Assembly (NCBI GenBank): GCA_000310025.1
Contig: FN649726.1
Span: 2,216,546-2,280,545 of the forward strand
DNA from: Ectocarpus siliculosus
Taxonomy: Eukaryota; Sar; Phaeophyceae; Ectocarpales; Ectocarpaceae
Reading direction: 5' to 3'
Length of the DNA: 64,000 nucleotides
In this document: positions 1-10,250 of the stretch, one piece after another
Numbering within the stretch: the first letter of the stretch is position 1
Layout: each line of letters starts with the position of its first letter
Notes under the pieces: generated by a model
Databases searched by the model: none
Told to the model about the DNA's origin: nothing
The model's input: the letters and a program-made list of their open reading frames with translations, nothing else
Translations under genes and position numbers: made by a program

Positions 1-457
1 AAGCGACACACTGAGTGGCTAACAGCGAAACTCGCAGTTGCCTCCGCGTAGCTGGTTTTTCCTTTTCTTCGTTCGCTTCTTGCACGCCAGGTGACCTAGG
101 TTTTCAGGGGAAAAATGCCATTGGTTGGCAAGACAATCGCAGAGCTACGCGGAATCGAGGATAACAATGTTATGGTTCGCTCACCGGATTCGAAGCCAGC
201 GTTGAAAAGCTCTTCTTGGACAAAATCGTTGCCGGGGTTTAGCGCGTAATTCAGAAGCTCCATGAAACGTCCGCTCTGGTACCTGCATATGGTAGTTGGG
301 GGGGGCGAAACCATAATGTGCGGCAAGGCATTCATCATTACGACGTGACACCCTCATCCTGTCACCCGATGGTGGAGGGTTCCAAGACAACACAACAAAT
401 GTGGCGCAACGCCGACATACTTACAGGCAAAGTGGTTTCATTTCCCAAGTACTTGTG
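1..457. other. Intergenic or 3' flank, no gene recognised
   Basis: This stretch lies downstream of the stop codon of the minus-strand patatin gene. The short open frames on both strands show no family motif. It may contain the 3' untranslated region of the patatin transcript, but no polyadenylation signal stands out. Confidence 0.5.
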
Positions 458-3400
458 TCACAAGTATATACGTTTCTTAAACAAGACGGCGAGGCAACAA
501 AATAAAACCTCCGAACGCATCTGCCAACGCAAGTATGTACGAAGTTTCGTAGCCCAATCCCTTCTTTGCTCAAGTTCAAGGGTAAACGAACCAACGTCCA
601 AAACGCCCACCGGCACATTGACCCACCTGTCAAGCAGATCCGGCGAGATCAAGTCACCGGGCTTGTCTGACTGCATCGGGACCGACGTGGTTGGAAACAC
701 GGTGATGCGTACAACTTCGTCCGCGGTGGGGATGTCCGGAGCACCGAACTGTGCCCTCGGCATCGCGAAGAAACCGTCTACCGTGGGTTGACCCCTTACC
801 TGCATGTACGGTTGCTGAAGAACGGAAGCGAGATCAGAAAGGAGTTTCAGCCAGAAATAGGGTGAACGCATCAATCGTACAGTGAGGCAGTTATAAGGCC
901 AGTACGTGACGCACAAAAGGTACACTCACTCGTCGAGGAGTAAGGAACGAAGGGTCCATTGTCCAATCCAGCCAAAAACGTGCACTCATACAACATCACC
1001 GACATCAACTGCAATTTCCGCTGGGGGACGAGGCGCCCAACAGCGTCAAAACAAGAAGCGACGACGGTCGCGTGATCGGCCCAAGTAAAGCCAGCACAAG
1101 GAGAGAATGCCAAACACTCTCGTAGTACCCTCTGCTGTGTTGTGCTTGAAACTGCTAGCCTGTGCGGGTAAGAAGTGGGCTGCAACAGCGCGAGCGCGCG
1201 ACAATCGGACATTATTCCCAGGAAGTGTGCTCGGCCGCGATTGATCAAAACTATTACACAAGAATTGGAACGTCGCAGGTAACGCCTCGCTCTTGGACTC
1301 ATGGACGTGCTTCCGCGTTTCGTTTCCATCAGTACCCCTCGACGGGCGCAAATTGCTTGAGACTTAGCTGTATCAACTCACCCCGCTGAACCAAAACGGC
1401 ACATGGCTGGACCCGCAGAACAAGATTCGGCAGCAGAACCGCCGTATCGTTCGCACGGCGTGGTGACGGAGTAGTAGACACCGGGCCGGGCAGAGAGGGC
1501 ATGGGAACACATGGGAACACATCCGTGAGAGGAGCACCCACACAGCTAGTGTCAGCGACGAGGGCCCAGAGTCAAAGTTTTGCAAACAAGCTGGGTGGTG
1601 ATAACAATTAAGGCGATAATGAGTCCAGTCAAGCCCCCAGAGCAAAAAATCTGAAGGTAGAATATCGTGTCTCCAATTTCGGCGGGGTGTGTGGAAGAGG
1701 GGGTCCCTTTGCGAGGAACTCTCTCAACCTTTCGTTCACCGAGTCCGATGCTGCACACGTCATCCGAACGTGGATGTTTTCCAGAACTGGAGCCCGGTCA
1801 GAGAGATGCCGATCGTAAGTGCAGTGTGCGCCTCAACACCATGTATACCACAACTGTAATACCTGTCGACGCTCCATTGAGATACAAGTTGAAAAATCCA
1901 ACAACAGGCCTTTGTGATTTGTCCTCATTTGGGAAAGCAGGCGGGTGCGGTGGGTCGTTCCACACAACAAGCGAGCGCGTTTCACGGTTGCCTATCACAG
2001 TACAGTACACTTGGGGAGTATGGGCCGTGGGCACTCACCAAGAACCTAGCAGGACTTCGATGAGGTCGGCCCTCGATTCGAAGTTGCTGACGAACACGCT
2101 TTTTTTCAGTGACGGGAACCCAAGCTGGGTAATGCCCACGGTAACTGCGCCCTCCCTGTTGTTAAGGATCTCGTGCGCGTCCTCCGGTAGCGCACCATCC
2201 AGACCTTTCTGTACGATGTTCCTTGAGTACCGAAGGGGTTCAAGGGCCGACAGAATAGTGAGACAGAAAGGGTTTGGAGAGCAAGGAGAACACAGACATT
2301 TGTTGTCTCCCGAGTTCCGGAACTCTTCTTATGATCGGTTATTTCCTGTGCATTGATAGCACACGCACGCGGATTCTATCTAGGCTTTCAAGGTACCTGC
2401 ACCGACTGTGCTGCCTGCATTTCTAGAATCGTGCGTTGTAAAGCAGTCGGTATCACTGCATGTCAAGCGATCAGATGTGTTGTACCACAAGAACCATGAC
2501 CTATGGCAACTCCACTCTGCCCCGTAGTAACGGAGCACACCCTTTGGCGGCGGCCGAGCCTAATCCTCCTGCTACTTTCTGCATATCTAATCAAAGTCAG
2601 CCATGTGTCCGCCGTCTTAAGGGATTGAAGAAAAGCTATTTTTGACGCTGGCTCAATTTTATTGCATAAATCCAATACATGAAAGAAAATCAACACTCCC
2701 GCCGTTTAGGTTCTATGCATTCTACCATTTTCAGTGGAGGACACTCCATTATGACTTCTACTATGTTTTACGTTGGGTGGGACTCCCACAACGCAAAGAA
2801 TCTTTTCGAGCACCCGCCGTGTTGCCTGTGTTGTCTTGATTGTAGACTGACGGAACTTTTGTCATGGTTAGGAGAACAAGTGTGTGGAGGCAGACCACGC
2901 GATACGCAGGTGGAGACCATCCCCAACCGCTGCTCTGTACGACACCAGCCTATTGCGCAGTATTTTCCACTAGATCTTGCGTGTCTCGTGTGTGATGGCT
3001 ACATGGAGTGTGTCATATTCCTTCCAAATTAAGATTGACCGGCATGAACTCCTTAGACCCTGGCATGGCACACGCCACAAGTGCTAACCAGTACACGACT
3101 GGCGTGGATGCTGGTACAAATTTCTGGAGGTACGTCCTCATCCTCACCTTAATCTGAAAGCTGCGCCGCCGTCGCTGCAGTCATCGAAGACTCGCCCTGA
3201 CAGCTCGGCGGCCGTGTCGATGCTCAAGCCACATCCTACTACAACTGCCGCCAGCGCCCTTGACCGACAGCGGCATACACAAAACAGCGGGCATAAATAC
3301 GAAGGTGTTCATTCCAAAGTTTCAAGTACCAAGTGAGCACCGGTGTGCCCTGTGAGGTGTAAATGCAAGGTTTGTGGTTCGGACCATTTGCTCTCGTTTC

Positions 3401-3578
3401 GGGTCTCCCGGACTACATGACAGCTGTAGCAGTCTAACATCGCTGTGTGTATACCCGATGTCCTCCTCGCATCTCTCTCACCCTGCCGAAGACCCAGCTA
3501 GTGGGGTGTCGTTGGAAAGGAACCCCTCCATCTCCAGGCATTTCGCCACCCCGAGGTGGTAAGGAAAGAGCAGGCCGC
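458..3578 (-). CDS. Patatin-like phospholipase, 5' exon(s) unresolved
   Basis: Predicted serine lipid acyl hydrolase of the PNPLA/patatin family, which uses a Ser-Asp dyad. Exons read on the minus strand are 3578-3482, 3258-3148, 2221-2039, 1406-1382 and 814-458, and all junctions keep phase. Exon 1 of this set reads GGLLFPYHLGVAKCLE then TPLAGSSAG, giving the glycine-rich oxyanion region and the GxSxG nucleophile elbow. Exon 2 continues ALAAVVVGCGLS. Exon 3 carries LPEDAHEI and ends LLGSC. The 25-nt exon 4 gives CHVPFWFSG, matching the SC-x-P step of the family. Exon 5 has QVRGQPTVDGFFA with the catalytic Asp (DGF where DGG or DGA is usual) and ends at 458. About 257 residues are covered. 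One or more upstream exons, ending in phase 1, must lie above 3578 and could not be fixed. No targeting signal is visible. Substrate unknown. Confidence 0.82.
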
Positions 3579-5305
3579 CTGTACAACGGCAACGCACGAA
3601 ACACACACCAACACGCTAACCGGCTGACCATTGAAAAGACGTCACACCAACACAGCAAGCAGTTTTGACAGCTGTTCTCAAAGACAGCCGGGAGTTGCTA
3701 CCCTGCATAGCAGATCAACAGCGTTGTCCATGGGAGATATTTGAGTTCCACAGCAGTGTTGCCAGTCTCCGTCATCGGCATTAAACATGATCAAGCAGAT
3801 CGATCTCTCCTCAACGGCCTAGACTACACCCGTAGACCTCATAGTAGTCCGCGGAGAAGACATGCACACGTAGACCTCATGGTAAATAGTCCGAGGAGAA
3901 GACATGCACACGGAAATTGAGGACGGCGCAACAACTTCAACTTCTGCGCTACAAATTGGAGACTTTCGAGTTTCGCAGCTGGAATGTTGTAGGCAGACAA
4001 TACCAATGTCCATCAAAGAACGACCGCCCGTTGGAGATAGCAATAACCCTAACCGTTCGAAGGGATGTGTTGAAGTGTTTACAGTCAGGAGGGACACGTG
4101 CGAAGACACGGAGCGAGAACGGAGGCCGAAAAGCCGGAACAAAAACTGGTACACACCTGGAGTGAAGGAGAACCCGATTTGGGAACTCAAGGTTGGCGGT
4201 GGTGGTTGTGGTGGTGGTGGGTGAGAAGACACGAACCCAGCGGTGCTGAACGCGTGGCATTTGCGAGCTGCTCCTGCCCCGAAGAGTAGGGGGTACATCC
4301 GCATCATCTCGCACACCACCACGAACCTACACTTCCGTAAGTGTGACCAGCTCAGTGGGACACACGCACCGGGGCGCTCGGCGCTCAACGCATCGGGAAT
4401 CAGGAAATAATAAGCTGGTTCTTTCGCGAAAAAAGGTTCTGTTCGGGAGGGCAACATAATCCCCCCGCTCGTGTTCTGCGAGACCAGACACGAGGAACGG
4501 GAAATCCAGCTATGCATCCATACAATGTACGTGTTGTATGAATACTTGTAGCGTAGGGAAGCACAGGATGCCTTAAGCGAGTACGACCGTCCCCATATTC
4601 AAGATGACAATGTACCATAAAGGCGCCATGATGTACGGTGAGTACAGGTGACGCCGCCCATCATTGCAGGTGTATTCGAGTTTCCCTGCACCCCACCCAC
4701 GTGGAGGCAGGCATTCAGAGCATCTAGGCAGGCACCCTGCTAGCGTTTCAATTTTCCCTTCAGACAAACTGTTTTTCGAATAAGCTATATTCACCTGATG
4801 CGGTCACTTGCACCTATAGAATATTGAGCTTACGAAGGCATCGCAAAACAGGATTGGGATCAATTTGTTCTTTGGAAATGTTGAGTGTAGAAGACCGTTC
4901 ATCTATTCCAGAGGAGCCACATGTCGGTTAGACAGGCTGGCTATCTGCTGTTGTTTCATCAACCGCTCACCAGTTGCAGATTGTTGCGTGACAGCAAGTC
5001 GACGAAATGCTTCAGAGGCATCATCAATAAGATGCAATATCTTCGTCAGCGCCAGGAGTGTGGTCTCCGTTGGCGCCCTCCCGTACCCTCCCTACTGCTG
5101 TATACCTACGTCGCACGTTGTCGTGCAAAAACGGAAAATACGACAATACATTTGCTAGCTGAACAAGCTTAAAGTACCTCCGGCCACTATGCTCTTCCTC
5201 CCTTCTGGTAAAACGTGGGGGCAACCTGGCGAACGGGCTACACCGAGAAAAACACAGCATGGCCACAGTTTCTATGCAACGGCACCGAACTACCGTACTC
5301 TCTTA
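3579..5305. other. Upstream region of the patatin gene; no exon fixed
   Basis: The missing first exon(s) of the patatin gene should lie here or further up. A minus-strand open frame at 3819-4517 and others nearby have no recognisable motif and contain a simple GGT/GTT-rich stretch (4194-4220). An exact TACTGCTGT motif sits at 5093-5101. Nothing else can be supported. Confidence 0.4.
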
Positions 5306-6202
5306 TTACCACTCCCCCCGAGAGACCACAACCCCAGGGATAGCCGGCAGCGGAGTGTCAAATGGAAGGTGTAGGGTCAGATGCTTCAGCGACGGCGGAA
5401 GAATAATCTCCTGGTCGAATTTGCAGTCCAAGACTAGCTCGTGAAGACGAAGCGGCCAGGCAGTGCGATCTATCCGCTGATTGAATCGAAAGCCGAAGAT
5501 GATCTTCTGCAGCGACGGTGGCCATTTGACCTTGTCAATGCACATGTTGAACTTGACTCCCAAATCGAGTTCTTGAAGGTCCCTGGGCCACGAGACCTGC
5601 TCTATCTCCTGGTTGAAGTAGCCCTTGAAGGTGATATGTTGTAGCGATGTCGGAAAAGGGACCCTGCCAATGGGCTTATTAAAACTTGTGCCAAACGTCA
5701 CGCGTTGCAACGACTGTGGCCACGAGAAAGTGTCTATGCGCTGGTTGAACTTCCTCCCAAACGTCAGCTCTTGCAGTGACGTCGGCAGTGAGCTGTTCTT
5801 CATGGAGCGGTTGAACGAATGGCCGAAATTGAGAACTTTCAGATTGGGTGGGTAAACCGCACCTATCACGGCTCGGTTTTGTTCGTCGTCGATGGTCAAG
5901 CTTCTCACGTGCTCAAGAACTTCCCCACCTGTCTTCAAGAACTCGGGCGACATCATCCACGTCATAGTGTTCAGGGCATGGTACTGGACAGATGGAACGC
6001 GCGACCTGTTGGGCTCCTTCGAATGCCAGTAGCGCTTAAGCGTGACGCTATCTATCAACAGGCGGATTGGGACGTCATCATTCACAATCACGCGTAACGT
6101 CGGTGCGCTTCGACACGCCAAGCAGAACTGCAGCGAAGCAAGTTGGAGCTCCTTTGTCGATGTGTACCACGGCTTGCCAAGACAAGCGCGACCGAGAGCC
6201 AC
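5306..6202 (-). CDS. FNIP-repeat (LRR-like) protein
   Basis: The C-terminal two thirds consist of about eight consecutive 22-residue units of the form W/LP-xSLQ-x-L/I-x-F-G-x-x-FN-x-x-I. Examples are LPTSLQELTFGRKFNQRI and WPPSLQKIIFGFRFNQRI. This is the FNIP repeat, a leucine-rich-repeat-like solenoid best known from Dictyostelium and giant viruses and normally used for protein binding, sometimes behind an F-box. I see no clear F-box in the roughly 110 residues before the repeats. The coordinates given begin at a GTG; no in-frame ATG precedes the repeat-proximal HALNTM. The frame stays open upstream to about 6335, so the true start is probably supplied by an upstream exon; a possible acceptor places the exon edge at 6241. 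The frame is intact to its stop. Function unknown beyond likely binding. Confidence 0.65.
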   Translation of the reverse strand: MALGRACLGKPWYTSTKELQLASLQFCLACRSAPTLRVIVNDDVPIRLLIDSVTLKRYWHSKEPNRSRVPSVQYHALNTMTWMMSPEFLKTGGEVLEHVRSLTIDDEQNRAVIGAVYPPNLKVLNFGHSFNRSMKNSSLPTSLQELTFGRKFNQRIDTFSWPQSLQRVTFGTSFNKPIGRVPFPTSLQHITFKGYFNQEIEQVSWPRDLQELDLGVKFNMCIDKVKWPPSLQKIIFGFRFNQRIDRTAWPLRLHELVLDCKFDQEIILPPSLKHLTLHLPFDTPLPAIPGVVVSRGEW

Positions 6203-6334
6203 GATAAAGGCGTCGATTCGCCTGTCTCGCGATTGGGTGGCCTGAATACCCTGGTGTGCAGCCCGCCTCCTGTCACCCTGCAGGTTTTGCAGAGACCAGA
6301 AAAGGACGGAACATACACGTCGTAGTTCCGCGAA

Positions 6335-6362
6335 CTAACCCTAACCCTATACCTAACCCTAA
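6335..6362. repeat. Short interstitial telomere-like repeats
   Basis: CTAACCCTAACCCT is followed two bases later by CCTAACCCTAAG, a short run of CCCTAA-type units. It lies just upstream of the FNIP-repeat frame. Too short to imply a former chromosome end. Confidence 0.45.
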
Positions 6363-9281
6363 GAAGTCTGAGCATGTGAAATGGGTTGCGAGACTGACAG
6401 GAACCCCCAGCGTACAAACAACGACCTTGTCGGCGGATCGACTGGCTTCACCGCCTACCCTTAAACGCGTTGTCTTCACCGTCTTCTCCACGATTCTAGT
6501 GACGACTCAGAAACCGCATGGGAAATGTTGAATTCCCAGCTTTCCTCTCTCACTGATTGGGCACAGAGTTTGGGTTTCAAAGCCTTGATGGGGTGCGAAC
6601 TCTGCGGTGAACGACGGTGTCGAGGGTCTCTCAGGTGCATGTATTGTAGAGCACACTTGTTCAAGATTGTACAGGTTATTGCATACCACGTTCCATGTTA
6701 GGAATGCACAACACAACAGCTGGCGAAGTTCCTTCGATGTCGACGGCGTTACCGTTCTTGCATCAATGAACTACCACCTTCCACACAAAGTTTTGGCCGA
6801 GTGCTTGCAGGCTTTCACATGCGTCATTTGTCCGGAGTTATTACCGGTGCTGTCTCGGCTTACCTCGAGCAACATCTCAGATGAAGGTTTCCCACGACCT
6901 GAAGAATCCACGATGTCTGAAGCAGCACCGGCAACAACTCCGAACAAATGACGCAAGTGGGAAGCCTGCAAAGGGTAAATTCGTACGTTGGTTGAGAGGG
7001 AGGTATGAACTCGCTGTAACGAACGATTCGGTGACCTGGCGGCCAGTCCACAAATTCATGCGGCCAAGTCCAAAGGCCAACGATTGCACAGCTTCTCATC
7101 CCGGACGGGTGATCCCGGTGACCCAAACATGTCCAGCTGTGTGCTACAGGCCCAAGGATTCAACTTGCAAGGCGGTTCATACGTAAATAGACGCTTACTG
7201 TGTCGTGCAAGAGACTCTCGTCACCTCGACATTGTCAGAGCTCTGCGTAATAAGCCCATTGCGTGCTAGGTCACGCCCTTGCGTACCCACAGAAGCGTTG
7301 ATTTCGGCACCATGTATGATTGCCGACTGAGGGGGAGCTCCCACGTTGCCGTCAATGGGTGCGGGCTTTGGGACCCGCGTTCTGTGAATCGGCAGTACAG
7401 CAAGTCGGTGTCCCCAGTCAGCCTGCATCTACCAGCCGTGTTACCTCTCTTGGCTTAATGATAGGAGTTCGTTCCACAAAACGCTTGACGGCGCCGACTT
7501 CAAATCCGCACAGTCTACCTATAGAGTTTTCGATTCAACGACCTCAGCGTATTGTAACCTCCCGTGAGACCCTTCCGTTGAAACCTGGCGTTCGTTTTTT
7601 CTGACATCGCCATCTCCCCATGGAAAGGCTACAGCTGCAGTAGCTGACGTTGAACTCCTACTGATGTTTTGTTGACAATAGTTATATTTCAGTGGTAGTC
7701 TTGAAATTTTCAAGGTCGGAATAATATGGTCGTCTTTCTAGGCTACCCTGAACACTGACTGGTGCATGGACCTACGTACATTTTCTGTACGAACTGTTTA
7801 ATGCGCGAACCTCGCAGTACGAGTCGGCCCAACACTCAGATTGCTGGGGCCCAAAGAGCTGCGAGATTCATGCACATAACCAAACGCAGATATCGAGCAA
7901 CTAAACACAAATCTTAATATGCGCATTTGTTCATTGCGAGATACAACTCATGCTTTGGGGCCGACAACATGCACACAACCTCACCGGCGGGCACTCAAGT
8001 TGGGACGGAAACGGGGGTGTTCCCCTGCTCGGTATGCACTGTCTTCTTGAAGAAAAGGCCTGGTGGATCTGAACATGGCGACAACAGAAAACAAAAAACA
8101 ACCGCAAAATATGGGGTCAAAAACGGTATTCTGTGTTGGTGAACGTCCAGCGACTTCGGGGAAGATTTTCTCTCATTCGGAGCATTTTACCTAATGGATA
8201 GACTTTTGCGCAAAGTGCTGTTATGACATGGGTATAGTCCAATGTTTATGCTTCGCTAGAAACAAAGGGCGGAGACGGGCTTGAAAAAGGTAGCCTCACT
8301 TGATGGAATACTCCCGTGGCAAGCGTTGTCTGAGAGAGACAGACCTTGCCACTATCGCCCCAAGGCACAAACACAATCACAAACCATCGGCCTAAAGCTT
8401 TGGAGAAGAGATGCCCAAATTTTTCATAAACAACAATATGTCCAGTGCTGCATCTCTTCACGGCAAATCGCACATGGTTCTGTACGAACGGAGTGGTAGA
8501 CCCCAGACCTCCCCACACTGACGCCTTGAGTGGAAGTGTCCGAGGCGGGTGTCTAGTTAATATATCAATGTTCCCGATACCAAGGTCTGGACAAAAGGGT
8601 CCCGGGTGCGCTGCCCTTGGAGCTCTACGGACTTCTGACATCCATTAGACATCCTGGACCTAAACCTCGCAACCCACAACGGGTCGAAACGCTGGTGTAG
8701 TCCCAGCATGCCGCATGCACAATGCTGCGCTTCAGCAATGAAGAACAATCTGTTGGTGGAGAGAGTATGACGAGCTGAACACAACGTTATCCAGTCCTAA
8801 GGAGGACCACAAAGTATCAAACGTACAAGAATCAAACTCGGTACATGAGTGTTACGGTCGCAGATTCCGACCCCTTCCAAAGCTAAGAGACAAAAAAAAA
8901 ATCATGCGCTCGAAGTCCCTCTGAAGGACACCACGATAGCCTCATCTTGTGTTACTGGAAGGAGCACGCACCGCCGGCACATACGGTTCCTTCCACACAT
9001 GCAGCGCGACAGGTTGTACTCCACGGGGGGAATCAAGGCTGGCGTGGTTGACTTTATGTGAGCGGATCGTGCGGGTCCACCTCCATCAAGTTTACGCGAA
9101 TCGGTTGTGATGCGAAGCCCCCAACCATTGATGTGCTCGTCCTAATGACTGTTGGAGGGTTGGAAACACAGAGTGGGTACATGGGCGGGGGCGAGCAGCA
9201 TCGCCAACACGCACCGAACGGTAAAACACGCCAAAAGACGGAACTCAAAACGAAAGCCTACAGGAGAAGAGCAAGCACTAT
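6363..9281. other. Gene-poor interval before the transposon
   Basis: Nearly 3 kb with only short overlapping frames on both strands. None shows a domain motif, consistent splice borders or repeats. No RNA gene was recognised. It could hold the upstream exon of the FNIP-repeat gene. Confidence 0.4.
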
Positions 9282-9283
9282 TA

Positions 9284-9306
9284 CCGTATATGACACAAGA
9301 TACCAC
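9284..9306 (+). repeat. Left terminal inverted repeat of pogo-type element
   Basis: This 23-bp sequence begins CCGTATATGACACAAG and ends ATACCAC. Its exact reverse complement closes the element at 13937-13959. A TA dinucleotide precedes it. Confidence 0.92.
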
Positions 9307-9422
9307 ACCCCGGTGATAACATTTTAGAGTTCAGAATTATTATCACCGGGTGTGGTATCCTGTGGGGGGTGTGGTATCTTGTGTACCCCCGGTGATAAAG
9401 TGCAGCTCGCAGGGGCTCCTAT

Positions 9423-9660
9423 GGGGGTGTGATAAACCAGGGGGTGTGATAGCGCGTCCGAACACCCGCAGGGTCTGTTTGGGGGTGTGATAAATGAGGG
9501 GGTGTGATAACAGGGGGTGTGATAGCGCGTCCGAACACCCGCAGGGTCTGTTTGGGGGTGTGATAAATGAGGGGGGGTGATAAAAGGGGGGGTGATAGCA
9601 CGTCAGAACAGCCACAGCGTGTGCTTTGGGGTGTGATAAATGAGGGTGTGATACACTGCT
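9423..9660. repeat. Left subterminal tandem array
   Basis: There are three tandem units of about 58 to 74 bp (9423-9480, 9481-9553, 9554-9627) plus a partial fourth. Each opens with one to three GGGGTGTGATA motifs. The first two share an identical tail ending GCAGGGTCTGTTT, and the third has a diverged version. Repeated subterminal motifs like these are typical transposase-binding sites in several DNA transposon families; binding here is inference. Confidence 0.8.
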
Positions 9661-10250
9661 GCCACACAAGTGAGGGGTGTAGTATTACGGGGGAGTGATA
9701 GCAACGCCTGCCCAAACACGTGCAGCTACCCCGCACTGCTGTAAGGACCTACCTCAAGTGCTGCGGGGCGTGGAAAAATAAAGGCGCCGAGGTGAAGAAA
9801 CTCCTGAGCACACGACCTCGGCGATACCTCAACCCCCTCAACGCCTAAGAACACCATAAAGCAAAATACTGGCTTGAATGTAGCATTAAGAAAAACTACA
9901 GATCGAAGGAACCTCGCCCGATACAATCATTGACGGTGGCCACATAGTGCGCCATCCGTCCTGCCCCCGTCACAAAAAAGTTGGCTGCTACATGCCTTGA
10001 TTTGAGTACGACCAAGGAGAGTTCCACAAAGACACCACCCCCAAAAGTCGAAGACACACAAACCCACAAATCTACACTACGAAACGCAACCACGTTGCAC
10101 TCCACGCGGCGAAGAACACAGCCGACAGTTTCTCCACACTCGTACGAAGACGCCCAAGGAAGAGAAACGCACGCCAGGAAATGTATGTGAGGAAAAACAT
10201 AAGAAGGACGCCACAAGTCATTTATCAAAACCGGCATCGCTGCCGATGCC

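Noticed and set aside
318-791. 157-codon plus-strand open frame
   Set aside because: Antisense shadow of the last patatin exon (814-458), which carries family motifs.
1667-2356. 229-codon plus-strand open frame
   Set aside because: It is antisense to the patatin exon at 2039-2221, has no motif, and continues through that gene's intron.
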